Positions 42,600-53,689 of a stretch of DNA of 64,000 nucleotides are shown here, piece by piece. Numbering within the stretch: position 1 is the stretch's first letter; every line of letters starts with the position of its first letter. Source of the DNA: Arion vulgaris (lineage: Eukaryota > Mollusca > Gastropoda > Stylommatophora > Arionidae). The stretch lies in NCBI GenBank assembly GCA_020796225.1, contig CM036755.1:59756652-59820651 (forward strand), given 5' to 3'. The position numbers and the translations under genes were made by a program. The notes under the pieces are model-generated. The model searched no databases, was not told the DNA's origin, and saw only the letters and a list, made by a program, of their open reading frames with translations.

Positions 42600-43140
42600 G
42601 GAGTGTCATCTTCGCTTCATAGAAACCTTGCAGAAGTAGATCATCACTTACAATCAGGTCCGTGCGGTATGATTTCTCAGTATGATGCAAGTCTTCGAAA
42701 TGCCGCCCCTTAATTTTTTTAAATTTTAAAATAACCTTCAATTGTAATTTTGATTTTGCTGTTAATGCCGTCCCTCTTACGGTTCCGCCTGAAACGGCCG
42801 CCTCTCTGCATCATAGCATGACACGGTCCTACTTACAATCAGTTTTATTATTTCACGATTGGTAAAATTATGATCATTTACTGGGGCCGTTGTTGTATAT
42901 GACTCTTAGTCGATGCTTCACAAGTTCCAGAAAGGACAGGTTTCGGCATGAGTGGATGTCGTCTATATAAGTTTCTAACTTCCAGAGTCTTACGAGGATC
43001 TACTGTCCTGGGAATGCGAGTGTTTGCGGCAATGAGAGAGCGGGCAAGCTTGCATCAACAGCATTGATTGTTGGGGAGTTGAAGATGGATAAGGGGATGT
43101 TCATCAGTCTCTTCGCGATTGTCTGTTGGATGAAAACACT
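42600..43140. other. Unassigned DNA
   Basis: CCGTCCCTCTTACGGTTCCG near 42768 and a minus frame of 107 codons with no motif. Confidence 0.3.
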
Positions 43141-43144
43141 AAAA

Positions 43145-43365
43145 TAGACGTTGAATCGATCTAGCGATTTAAACAGTTTGGAGTTACCTGTTGTACAAGT
43201 AGAACTGGATGACTCAGGGGCAGAGTGAGGAGTGTGTTTACCCAGCGAGCTACAGGAACCATCAGAATGCATACTCTTTGATATCTGTTGGGGAGACTGA
43301 GCACCTATGGGTCTGCCTGTAGTGTAATGAGGTCGGTTTATTACCCAATAATCAATAACCAACAA
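43145..43365 (+). mobile_element. SINE-7 copy
   Basis: GATCTAGCGATTTAAACAGT, ACCTGTTGTACAAGTAGAAC, CCCAGCGAGCTACAGGAACC, GATATCTGTTGGGGAGACTG, GAGCACCTATGGGTCTGCCT, GTAGTGTAATGAGGTC, AATAATCAATAACCAAC. Longest copy of this family. Confidence 0.8.
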
Positions 43366-43474
43366 ATATGGTACCAAATTTAAGATACACAAAGACACAG
43401 TTCTGATTTTAAGTGTCATATGATTTTTGCAACTGTTAATTTTGACTCTAAGTAAGTAAATGCAGGCTTCCTTT

Positions 43475-43605
43475 CTTTGTTAAACGCTCTATATCAACCA
43501 CTTATTTATCACTTTGAGTTAAATTTATGTGATCTGAGCTAAGAGCGATTGTACGATTTTGCCAGTTACGCCTACAAGTAGGCCAGCACATCGGATTCCT
43601 CTACT
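43475..43605 (-). mobile_element. SINE-1 3' half
   Basis: TTAAACGCTCTATATCAACC, TGTGATCTGAGCTAAGAGCG, CCTACAAGTAGGCCAGCACA; cut before the core. Confidence 0.8.
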
Positions 43606-43764
43606 TGAGTATCCAAATTACAGGTACCTTTGAGGTTGCAGTGAGGCGTGCCTGAATAGCGACGGCCACTTGTGATGAGATCAAGCAAGCCTTAGCGCAA
43701 AAATCAATCAGAGATATGTATTAGGATCCAGGAATACATATGCATTCATAGCTGAAATGAAATA

Positions 43765-44245
43765 CTGATTAACTGATTGACTAATTGATAGGCATATGAT
43801 CATTGCACTTTAGTGAGTAACCATATATGCTTCAATTTCTTTCTTACATAGTACGATCTCAGCGGCAGTGCATGAACTTCATAGCACAGATGAGAGTTCT
43901 CATGTAATATAGAAGATGGTGAAAATAGTTTTGTAGGATTTTTATTATTTAACCTTTTTAATGAATTTTGCACCGGCAGCGGTTTTCCAGCCTTCTCTTC
44001 TCCATTTTGAGATACCAAGGGCTCTTTTATGTGCTCAACTTGAACATGGGACCTAGGTTTTTTCATCCGTCTTGGATAGGACTAGAAACTTGATTTCATC
44101 TACACTGAGATCAAGGATCTCTGGAAAATTATCCCGATGGCTAAACGAGTGAACGAACCTAGTAAATTTGGAGCGATAGGCGAGATCTTAACCACTACGA
44201 CCCAGAGATTCCGAATCTCGGCAGTACAACTGGTATATGCACGAA
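43765..44245 (-). mobile_element. SINE-6 copy, full length
   Basis: Tail side GATTGACTAATTGATAGGCA and TGATCATTGCACTTTAGTGA; then GATGGTGAAAATAGTTTTGT, ACCTAGGTTTTTTCATCCGT, CTACACTGAGATCAAGGATC, and the head with ACTACGACCCAGAG. An 88-codon minus frame across it is incidental. Confidence 0.8.
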
Positions 44246-44364
44246 TATGGTGTCTCTATTCAACGAGTAGTAGTTGTGTAAGAAAACCAGAAATATATAT
44301 TCTTCTATTTTTTAAAGTTCCTTAATAATTGATTTTTTTAAAAATGTTTGACCTCGATGAAATA

Positions 44365-45848
44365 TTAAACATGCAATGAAACAGTAAACCTAGCATGAAA
44401 TATTAAACATGCAATGAAACAGTAAACCTAGCATGAAACATTAAACATGCAAGGAAACAGTAAACCTAGCATGAAATATTAAACATGCAATGAAACAGTA
44501 AACCTAGCATGAAATATTAAACATGCAATGAAACAGTAAACCTAGCATGAAACATTAAACATGCAATGAAACAGTAAACCTAGCATGAAATATTAAACAT
44601 GCAATGAAACAGTAAACCTAGCATGAAACATTAAACATGCAAGGAAACAGTAAACCTAGCATGAAACATTAAACATGCAATGAAACAGTAAACCTAGCAT
44701 GAAACATTAAACATGCAATGAAACAGTAAACCTAGCATGAAACATTAAACATGCAATGAAACAGTAAACCTAGCATGAAATATTAAACATGCAATGAAAC
44801 AGTAAACCTAGCATGAAACATTAAACATGCAATGAAACAGTAAACCTAGCATGAAATATTAAACATGCAATGAAACAGTAAACCTAGCATGAAACATTAA
44901 ACATGCAAGGAAACAGTAAACCTAGCATGAAACATTAAACATGCAATGAAACAGTAAACCTAGCATGAAACATTAAACATGCAATGAAACAGTAAACCTA
45001 GCATGAAACATTAAACATGCAATGAAACAGTAAACCTAGCATGAAATATTAAACATGCAATGAAACAGTAAACCTAGCATGAAATATTAAACATGCAATG
45101 AAACAGTAAACCTAGCATGAAACATTAAACATGCAAGGAAACAGTAAACCTAGCATGAAATATTAAACATGCAATGAAACAGTAAACCTAGCATGAAACA
45201 TTAAACATGCAATGAAACAGTAAACCTAGCATGAAATATTAAACATGCAAGGAAACAGTAAACCTAGCATGAAATATTAAACATGCAATGAAACAGTAAA
45301 CCTAGCATGAAATATTAAACATGCAATGAAACAGTAAACCTAGCATGAAACATTAAACATGTAAGGAAACAGTAAACCTAGCATGAAATATTAAACATGC
45401 AAGGAAACAGTAAACCTAACATGAAATATTAAACATGCAAGGAAACAGTAAACCTAGCATGAAATATTAAACATGCAAGGAAACAGTAAACCTAGCATGA
45501 AATATTAAACATGCAATGAAACAGTAAACCTAGCATGAAATATTAAACATGCAATGAAACAGTAAACCTAGCATGAAACATTAAACATGTAAGGAAACAG
45601 TAAACCTAGCATGAAATATTAAACATGCAATGAAACAGTAAACCTAGCATGAAATATTAAACATGCAAGGAAACAGTAAACCTAGCATGAAATATTAAAC
45701 ATGCAATGAAACAGTAAACCTAGCATGAAATATTAAACATGCAATGAAACAGTAAACCTAGCATGAAATATTAAACATGTAAGGAAACAGTAAACCTAGC
45801 ATGAAATATTAAACATGCAATGAAACAGTAAACCTAGCATGAAACATT
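44365..45848. repeat. 38-bp satellite, about 39 copies
   Basis: The unit GAAAYATTAAACATGCAAKG + AAACAGTAAACCTAGCAT is near-perfect. Variation is almost confined to two sites, Y (C/T) and K (T/G), plus rare GTAAGG units. The low divergence implies recent homogenisation or expansion. Confidence 0.98.
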
Positions 45849-46004
45849 ATTTCACAAATGTTTATTTTATTGAATGTTTGCTTTTGTTTATGTAATACAA
45901 ATTCTCATATATTTTGTTTTTTGGGAAATTAACATCCTGACATTACGACAAGACACATGACAAAACAACAGAATAATTACATGCCTTCATAAATGGATAT
46001 TTGC

Positions 46005-46345
46005 ATAGAACCGAGGGACTGAGATGGTATGATGGCACTAAGCAGATACCAGTGGAGAAAGAGCTAAGGAAGAGACGCTGGCGATGGATAAGACACACAA
46101 TGAGAAGACCGACAGGAAGCATTGCAGGACAGGCACTGTTTTGGAACACGCAGGGAAAGAGGGGTGCAGGGGACGGCCTAGACATACCTGAAGAAGAGAA
46201 CTGGAAACTGATATTAAAAGGATAGGTAAACCGTGGAAAGAATTGAAAGCGATGGCAGGAGAGAAGAAGAGCTGGAAGTTGTTTGTTGGAGACCTGTGCT
46301 CCGTTGGGAGTTGAAAGATGAAGAAGAAGAAGAAGGAACATTATT
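46005..46345 (+). pseudogene. LINE C-terminus
   Basis: REGLRWYDGTKQIPVEKELR..., RRWRWIRHTMRRPTGSIAGQ, ALFWNTQGKRG, shift, RHTWRRELETDIKRIGK-like, PWKELKAMAGEKKSWKLFVG, DLCSVGS and stop, then a (GAA)n tail. A bottom-strand 172-codon frame here is a shadow. Confidence 0.8.
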
Positions 46346-46980
46346 TCAAAATTGTCTATTATGTTGAATGCTGACTTTTCTTTTTTTTTAAAACAAATTA
46401 TCATAGCTTTTGTCTTTTGGAAATTAACCCTCATAATACGACAAGATACAGGACAACCCATTCTTCCAGTACTAACTTTCTAACAAGACGCCTCACAGAC
46501 CAACACGTTAAATAGAAACACAATTATTAGCAAAATACATTGTATGCTATTTGTTTGCATTACGTTTTATAATACAGCATCTGAATGTAAAAAATATAGC
46601 TATTAACTCGACACATTGCGATAAATAAAATAGTGACCTAGTTGATAACAGAAGAATGTTATGATACATGCTGTTAGATAAATCTCTATTAAAATAGATA
46701 TGCTAAAATGAACAGCGCTTTAAAGAATGCACATACTAAAGTTAATATCGCTTCTATATTGCAGGTAGGATCTTTCGCATACTGTTTAGAACGATCGCTT
46801 ATCGAATCGGGCATATGCAAGTTGTGCGTTAAATATCACATTCGACGTTCTATACGTGATGGGAGGAATTGACCCTCCTACCTCTTGCATAATTTGGTCA
46901 GTAAACGTGAAGTGACACGCGTTTCTTATCATAAGATCTGAAAAAAAGCTACGTAACGTTTAAAATTATTTTTATATCAA
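46345..46980. other. Unassigned AT-rich DNA
   Basis: No family or frame recognised. Confidence 0.35.
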
Positions 46981-46984
46981 AGCA

Positions 46985-47063
46985 AGCAGTTGCCAAGGAT
47001 AGAGCGGTATGGAGAAATTGCTTGCAGGCCCTAGGTAACGTATAACGGTACGAGAGGAATTAT

Positions 47064-47160
<97 letters not shown>
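46985..47160 (+). pseudogene. LINE extreme 3' end followed by (AT)n
   Basis: AAGGATAGAGCGGTATGGAG, AAATTGCTTGCAGGCCCTAG, GTAACGTATAACGGTACGAG, AGGAATTATTATA, encoding the C-terminal DRAVWRNCLQ-x-x-x-VTYNGTRGI. It runs into about 90 bp of (AT)n. Confidence 0.75.
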
Positions 47161-47162
<2 letters not shown>

Positions 47163-47429
47163 TATCAGAGTCTTCTGTTTGCTAATTAATTTCCGTTGCA
47201 CTTCTAATTCTTTCTCACGCTCAGAAATCTTGAGTTGCGTTGTCTACAAATCTCAGGTTGTTTATTCTTTCATTTATATTTTACCTGGAATTTCTTTGAT
47301 CTATCCGACGTTTACTTCAGTTACCATTTGGGAGCTTATATTGTGGAAACTCACACCCATTATTCACACACATCAATATTTTGGGAGCAATTATGAACGT
47401 AATTCAATAAATATCGGTCTCAGTTTCAT

Positions 47430-47535
47430 GGAGGAGATTGAGCGAGTGCTCAGGATAGAGCGGCATGGAGAAATTGCTTGCAGGTCCTATGTAACGTATA
47501 ACGGTACGAGAGGAATTATTATTATTATTATAATT
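47430..47535 (+). pseudogene. LINE extreme 3' end
   Basis: The open frame ends MEEIERVLRIERHGEIACRS + YVTYNGTRGI and continues into an (ATT)n tail read as isoleucines. Same tail as 46985 and 42540. Confidence 0.8.
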
Positions 47536-47539
47536 ATGA

Positions 47540-47945
47540 ACGTATTTTGGTTATGTAACTTTATTACAAAAATTAAGAACGAAAATCAGTCCTTCGAAAC
47601 TAAATGCTACAGAAAGATCCTACGAATACCATGGACAGAAAAAGAAAGAACACTGATGTCCTGAAAGAACTAAATGTCAAAGAGAATTGGCTGATACACA
47701 ACATACTATACAGAAAAATTACATACTTTGGTCACATCAAGCGTCACGATGGCTTTTAAAGAAGAATTCTAGAGGGCAGGGTCCCAGGACGCAGAGACAA
47801 ACCAAGAAGAAGATGGCTACAAGATATTAAATAAACCATGAATATGATCATCGACGAAGTGGGTGAACTGACTAGAGACAGAGTGAATTTCATATGTGCT
47901 ACAAACAGATAAACGTCTTATAAAGGATACGCACCTTGATGATGA
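47540..47945 (+). pseudogene. LINE C-terminus, frameshifted
   Basis: IKNENQSFETKCYRKILRIP, WTEKERT, LKELNVKENWLIHNI-like, YFGHIKRHDGF-like, GRVPGRRDKPRRRWLQDIK, MNMIIDEVGELTRDRVNFIC. It ends in TGATGATGA. Related to 27545-28085. Confidence 0.8.
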
Positions 47946-48470
47946 TGAACTTGATTACACTATACATTATTCAGACTTGTGATCTCTTTTCTAACTACGA
48001 TTTTTTTCTATAACAGGGATTTTGTATCATTTTGTTTGTTTATTGAATTAAATTATTTATAATAAATCTCTGAGGGCCACAGAAATGTGGTTTTACAGCA
48101 CGGCGTCATATTTGCATTGAGATACCGCTCTTTTAGTAATTTGCACTACTTTTTCAGCGCAGTCCGTGACGGTAAATAAATTTAACACAAGTCAGCCATT
48201 GTGTTTTTTTTCGATCGAATCGATGAAACAGCGTATAAACAATTGCTCTATATGAAATATGTGTCATTCATATAGTAAAACCGATTGTTCTACGCGTAAC
48301 TGTAACATATTCTACAGATCTGGAAAATTCTATGATTATATGTTAAGTAGAAGCTATTTTGAACGAAATTTTTTCGATGGTCACTACCATTATTTTGGAA
48401 CCTTGAAAATTTCGCTTTGGTACTACCCATAAACATCGTATTTACGTGAAACGGCATTATTAACTTCTCT

Positions 48471-48686
48471 TTACTCATAAATTTTCATTACTAGAAACAT
48501 TTTCTCTCTTCTAAGGACAACTTTACGTCTGCAACTCGTCAATAACCTACCAGACTTACCATTTATCTGTGCTACGAAGCCGGTTTGCTTTTGACGTCCA
48601 TAACAACCGCTGCAGTTTGCGATCTTCTCGTGAATTCTTTTCGTCATTTTACTTGTGTCAACGATATCCAGCAATGCTAAATACAA
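48471..48686 (-). other. 71-codon frame in left arm of the foldback
   Basis: Starts MYLALLDIVDTSKMTKRIHE, contains KIANCSGCYGRQKQTGFVAQ and INGKSGRLLTSCRRKVVLRR. It is basic, with four cysteines. No family recognised. The right-arm twin differs mainly at CSGCYG versus CSCCYG and at a pair of compensating indels after SCRR. Could be an exon or transposase fragment. Confidence 0.35.
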
Positions 48687-50346
48687 ATTTTTAATTTTCT
48701 TTTATATTTCAAACATTATTTATGCCTTTCAGTTGACTTTTGTATCGAGTATCAACGGTAATATTAAATATCCACACTAGATCTAGCTGTCCAAAGTGAA
48801 CCATTCGTCAGCGATAGACGGCAATAATGATTGGACCGATCTTTATCGTACACTATTCAGATTTACTTGAGAAGTCTCATATTATTGTATTGTGATTTCA
48901 GAATTAAAATAACTAGTGAATCATTTCAGTATTCTGTTAGTTGTCTTTCTTAATTATAGGCATTTCATGTTTAAAAGTTGTGCCATTTAAATTGCACTCA
49001 TTGCTTAGCTGCAATGAAGCTTTGTGACAAAATATAGTCTATAAGCTTAGCTCTTTTTTTTTTATAGTAGCAATTTCAAATGTAACTATTGCAAGATCAT
49101 CTACATTTTCTTTTTATGTAAACTTCTTCTGTGACTTTTAATTTGTTAGTGGTTGAACTAAATGTGATAATTAGTGATGAAATACTGCATCATGTCTTCT
49201 ATATGAACATACACTGAACAAGCACATTTTATGTCATTGAAAGTTTTGTGTAGGACCTGAGCTTTGAGTAAAATTGATTAATCAAAGGTACAGTAAACAC
49301 AATGATACAGCAAATCAGATCTTTGTATAAATCCTAATTTATATATAGTTGAAGTACAAGTAAATGATTTACCATGTGTGTTTTCATTATTGTCAAAAAC
49401 TTTCTTGATTGTTTTAAAAATGTATTGACTACTAGATCAACAATTTCATTGAATAATATCCTTTCTAATTTTCCCATGCATTGACCTTAGTCTTGCAATG
49501 ATGGTCAAGCTTTAACACTTTCTGAGTAAATTATTCACACAACCTCTATCTCCAGTTTTTAAAATAAAGTAATAAATATATTTAATGTTATTGCAAGGTT
49601 GAAGCCAGTTGCATGGGGAGATCATAATGAATATTATTTATTGAAACTGTTGATCTAGTGATCATTATATGTTCCACACAACCAAAACAATTTAGAAAAT
49701 AATAAAAGCATATTGGTAAATTATTCACTCTAGCATCAGAGGTTAATTTTTGTATTCATATATTTCTTGATTTATCTGCAATATGTTGTGCTGTTCTGAG
49801 TGACTCTTTGAATAGTATGAGTTTTATATATTTACTTATGTATGCACATCTCACATACAAACATGCTGGATACTTATTTGGTAAATCATTTATATATGTT
49901 GAGTAAATATAAATGATCACATTTAGTTCAACCACTAACAAATTGAAAGTCACAGAAGAAGTTTACATAAAAGAAAATGTAGATGATCTTGCAATAGTTA
50001 CATTTGAAATTGCTACTAGACTATATTTTGTCACAAAGCTTCATTGCAGCTAAACAATGAGTGCAATTTAAATGGCACAACTTTTAAACATGAAATGCCT
50101 ATAATTAAGAAAGACAATTAAAAGGATACTGAAATGAGTCACTAGTTATTTTAATTCTGAAATCACAATACAATAATATGAGACTTCTCAAGTAAATCTG
50201 AATAGTGTACGATAAAGATCGGTCCAATCATTATTGCCGTCTATCGCTGACGAATGGTTCACTTTGGACAGCTAGATCTAGTGTGGGATATTTAATATTA
50301 CGGTTGATACTCGATACCAAAGTCAACTGAAAGGCATAAATAATGT

Positions 50347-50589
50347 TTGAAATATAAAAAGAAAATTACAAATTTGTATTTAGCATTGCTGGATATCGTT
50401 GACACAAGTAAAATGACGAAAAGAATTCACGAGAAGATCGCAAACTGCAGCTGTTGTTATGGACGTCAAAAGCAAACCGGCTTCGTAGCACAGATAAATG
50501 GTAAGTCTGGTAGGTTATTGACGAGTTGCAGACGTGAAAGTTGCCTTAGAAGAGAGAAAATGTTTCTAGTAATGAAAATTTATGAGTAA
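50347..50589 (+). other. 80-codon frame in right arm of the foldback
   Basis: The twin of the left-arm frame: KKKITNLYLALLDIVDTSKM, TKRIHEKIANCSCCYGRQKQ, TGFVAQINGKSGRLLTSCRR, then ESCLRREKMFLVMKIYE and stop. That both copies stay open through indels which restore frame is suggestive but weak evidence of coding history. Confidence 0.35.
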
Positions 50590-50926
50590 AGAGAAGTTAA
50601 TAATGCCGTTTCACTAAATCGATGTTTATGGGTAGTAACCAAGCGAAATTTTCAAGGTTCCAAAATAATGGTAGTGACCATCGAAAAAATTTCGTTCAAA
50701 ATAGCTTCTACTTAAAATATAATCATAGAATTTTCCAGATCTGTAGAATATGTTACAGTTACACGTAGAACAATCGGTTTTACTATATGAATGACACATA
50801 TTTCATATAGAGCAATTGTTTATACGCTGTTTCATCGATTCGATCGAAAAACACAATGGCTGACTTGTGTTCCGTCGCGGACTACGCTGAAAAAAGTAGT
50901 GCAAACTACTAAAAGAGCGGTGTTGG

Positions 50927-51290
50927 TTCGCCGTGACAGAAGAATGATGAGAATCCCATGGGCTGCTAAAATAACTAATGTTGAGGTGTTGAATGAGATC
51001 AAAACACAGAGAAAGCGTATCATCAATATAAGAAAGAGGCAGTCATCATTTTTCGGACAAGTGATGAGGAGGAGGTTTAGAACACATTGTGACAACCAGT
51101 AAAATCGAAGGTAGACGAGAAAGAGGAAGACAGAGAGAGAAAATTGTGGATAGTCTGACTTCATGGCACGGTAGAGCGTCAACATCTGAGTTGATAACAA
51201 ACACCAACGACATAGATTTGTAGAGATCCATCATCGCCTACGTCAGTCGGCACGGCACCTGATAATGATAATAAGTTATGTTATGAGTAT
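50927..51290 (+). pseudogene. LINE 3' end (second subfamily)
   Basis: RRMMRIPWAAKITNVEVLNE, IKTQRKRIINIRKRQSSFFG, QVMRR, shift, EHIVTTSKIEGRRERGRQRE, KIVDSLTSWHGRASTSELIT, NTNDI. It begins immediately at the end of the foldback's right arm. Confidence 0.8.
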
Positions 51291-51354
51291 TTGTGAGCCT
51301 ATATTTTTCAAGTAGATTGTGTAGCTTCGTTATTTGTTTTTGGGTGATTATGTA

Positions 51355-51775
51355 TCCGTGTTGCAATGTGAGGGTTATGTATCCTTGTTGCAATGCGAGG
51401 ATTACGTATCCTTGTTGCAATGCCAGTATTTTGTATCCTTGTTGCAATGCGAGGATTACGTATCCTTATTGCAATGCCAGGATTATGTATTCTTCTTGCA
51501 ATGCGAGGATTACCTATCGTTGTAATGCGAGGATTTTGTATCCTTGTTGCAATGCGAGGATTTTGTATCATTGTTGCAATGCGAGGATTACGTATCCTTG
51601 TTGCAATGCCAGGATTACGTATCCTTGTTGCAATGCTAGGATTACGTATCCTTGTTGCAATGTCATTATTTTATATCCTTGTTGCAATGCGAGGATTTTG
51701 TATCATTGTTGCAATGCGAGGATTACGTATCCTTGTTGCAATGCCAGGATTTTGTATCCTTCTTGCAATGCCAAG
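51355..51775. repeat. 27-bp minisatellite, about 16 copies
   Basis: GCGAGGATTACGTATCCTTG + TTGCAAT with variants (GCCAGGATT, TTTTGTATC). Because 27 is a multiple of 3, long frames are open on both strands (243 and 152 codons plus, 87 minus). They encode 9-residue repeats such as YPCCNARIT and MRGLRILVA, which are artefacts. Confidence 0.95.
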
Positions 51776-51834
51776 ATTAATGATATCAAAAAATATTTAT
51801 CATTATCACCAGTACCAGTCCTTGTCGCGTCCGT

Positions 51835-52170
51835 GGACACACAAGACGTAGAGAAAACAAATTCTCAATCAAGTGCTGTACCTGCCGGCGTAGGCAATCA
51901 TGACTCTCCACAACTCTCTTGCTTGGTGCATGTAATTAGTTCTGCCGTCGATATTTTGTCGAACCATGATGTCAGGCCATCCAACATCTTCTACCTCTGT
52001 CTTCCACGATCTCTCCTTCCCTGAATTTTACCTGTAGTCACCAAATGTTCTAAACCTTCTCTTCGCATTATATGCCCCGAAGAACCTTGATTGTCGGATT
52101 CGTATTATTTTGATAAAGTTTCTTTGTGTGCAGGCCTGATTTAAAACATCCAAATGTGTTTTCTTTGCTG
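51835..52170 (-). pseudogene. LINE 3' end (second subfamily)
   Basis: Minus strand: QGSSGHIMRREGLEHLVTTG-like, KIQGRRDRGRQR, KMLDGLTSWFDKISTAELIT, CTKQERCGES. Same tail as 34900 and 50927, opposite orientation. Confidence 0.75.
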
Positions 52171-52268
52171 TCCATGGAATTTTCAGTTAATTCAAACAAA
52201 TTCTACTAAAGTATATCTTGAGCATTTCACTTCAAACTGAATCATATGCATGATATTAAGCTCTACAC

Positions 52269-52737
52269 CATAGATTCCCGAACGTTTTCTGCCCACCGTC
52301 TACTTTGCACAACATAAACTTTGTAACGTTCCCCTCCACATTATAACAGTTTGCCAACGTCCCCCATTCCCCTCCACATATATATATACATGCTCTATTT
52401 TCACTTTGACATAGAAAATTGATACATGTTTCTGTCAAAAATAGTCAATTTTCAAATGATTATATACATGAAATAGATTAAATTGATGGAAAAATGGATC
52501 GTGTTCGACGGGCATAAGATGAATTAAAATGCAGAATTCAAATTTTAAATGATTTTGAATCGCAAAATCACGAAAAAAATTTGTTTAAAAATATTTACTA
52601 TTAATTTTTACTTGAAAGAGCCACCGACCCCTAATCGCCTGAGCACCCCACAAATTCTTCTGAACCCACTAACGCCCCCTAGAACGTTTCAGCGCCCACT
52701 GGGGGGCGTGTGGTACCGCCCACTTTGGGAAACGCTG
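52269..52737. mobile_element. hAT-type MITE
   Basis: Ends CATAGATTCCCGAACG and CTTTGGGAAACGCTG are imperfectly inverse. Flanks CTCTACAC and CACTACAT share 6 of 8 bases. The interior is A+T-rich. Confidence 0.6.
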
Positions 52738-52744
52738 CACTACA

Positions 52745-53365
52745 TCAATCGTACTTCTGTGTGTAGCCTATGCCTCTCTTCCGCTGTCTCTGTACTGTCC
52801 ACTGCATTCCACGTCTTTGCCAACTATCTTTTCTCATTATGTGGATATGCCCTGTTTGTGTTTTTGTGTGTCTATGTTTCCCTAGCTATTTGATTTTTTT
52901 ACAATATATGATCGCAGACCCCCACATGTACTTCTCCTGATCGACTTTTTCGGTATGCATTGAATAATTATATTACTTACAATAATGATATTATTCCTTA
53001 CCCTTGAAACCACACTGGGGTAAAATATAATCAGTCTTGTATGTATTAATTGCGCATCCTGCTAGAAGTTTATCTACAATGTTCCATTTTATACGGCGTT
53101 TTCTTTTGTTGTTTTTCACCGGATAACTTATTTCCTTGAGGGATATTTTTCCATTCTTCTACTCGACATCAAAGAGACAGAAGTGATAACGAAAGCATTT
53201 TTTTAATGTAAATAAAATGATAAAACTGGAGACTGGCATTGTCTCTCATTAGTAATTAGTGATGCTCATCCTTACTGCACTTTAGACATGTCCTTCTGTG
53301 ATCAGATTTGCTCCTCAGTATATCTACAAGCGCATAACAACTAATCTCACTCGTTGTGCGTTGTT
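52745..53365. other. Unassigned DNA
   Basis: No repeat family or supported frame. Confidence 0.35.
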
Positions 53366-53378
53366 TAATCAAATGTTT

Positions 53379-53593
53379 TGCCCGCGTGCCCAGCGTGTTC
53401 GTAGCGCGTTGGACTACGGGTGACTAGTCCTCTGTAAGTGCGGGTTCAACTCCGCGGACTGGCAGAAAAGCTACAGGTTCCCCAGATTTTCGGTGTTCGT
53501 GGCACCGAGCCGAAGGGTTACGATGTCCATGACACCGAGCCGAAGAGCTTTCAGCTCAAGTGTTTCTGGATCGGAAAGAAAAAAATCCAAAAA
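53379..53593 (+). mobile_element. SINE-4 copy, reference, with 12-bp target duplication
   Basis: CGTGTTCGTAGCGCGTTGGA (A box) and GTGCGGGTTCAACTCCGCGG (B box) are about 45 bp apart, as in a tRNA. Then come CAGAAAAGCTACAGGTTCCC, GTGGCACCGAGCCGAAGGGT, GACACCGAGCCGAAGAGCTT, AAGTGTTTCTGGATCGG and an A-rich tail. AATCAAATGTTT is duplicated exactly at 53367-53378 and 53594-53605. Confidence 0.95.
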
Positions 53594-53689
53594 AATCAAA
53601 TGTTTCGAGTCTCTTACAAAGTGTTCATGTTGGACTGTTCCCATTTTCATCCCCCTCCCCTCCATTTTCTTCACTTCGGTTGAAAATGA

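Larger units (their letters stand above)
48124..50926. mobile_element. Foldback structure: ~1-kb inverted arms, ~745-bp loop
   Basis: Left arm 48124-49170 and right arm 49917-50926 are reverse complements with few differences by eye; one 20-odd-bp insertion (AAGCTTAGCTC and a T-run near 49045) lengthens the left. The outer ends read ACCGCTCTTTTAGTAATTTG (left) and AAACTACTAAAAGAGCGGT (right). Beyond them the flanks differ and no target-site duplication is evident. Each arm carries the same ~60-70-codon frame pointing toward the outer end. It could be a foldback transposon with long terminal inverted repeats or a palindromic duplication. The loop encodes nothing I recognise. Confidence 0.85.

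Noticed and set aside
42418..42741. 107-codon minus frame
   Set aside because: Starts inside LINE tail sequence in antisense and has no motif.
44365..45848. Regular direct repeats resembling a CRISPR array
   Set aside because: Units are directly adjacent with no unique spacers, and the sequence is clearly eukaryotic. The same applies to 58662-60555 and 55597-56036.
45943..46461. 172-codon minus-strand frame
   Set aside because: Antisense to the LINE C-terminus at 46005-46345, which has clear LINE motifs.
48124..50926. Foldback arms as a known DNA transposon superfamily
   Set aside because: No transposase signature, no recognisable terminal motif and no target duplication; I cannot assign a superfamily.
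51293..52024. 243-codon open frame, longest in the window
   Set aside because: It is a 27-bp tandem array whose period is a multiple of three, so several frames stay open on both strands; the product is a 9-residue repeat. The last ~80 codons read antisense through a LINE relic.
53379..53460. tRNA gene
   Set aside because: A and B boxes and tRNA-like spacing are present, but the sequence does not close into an acceptor stem and recurs as the head of a dispersed 200-bp family with target duplications: a SINE.
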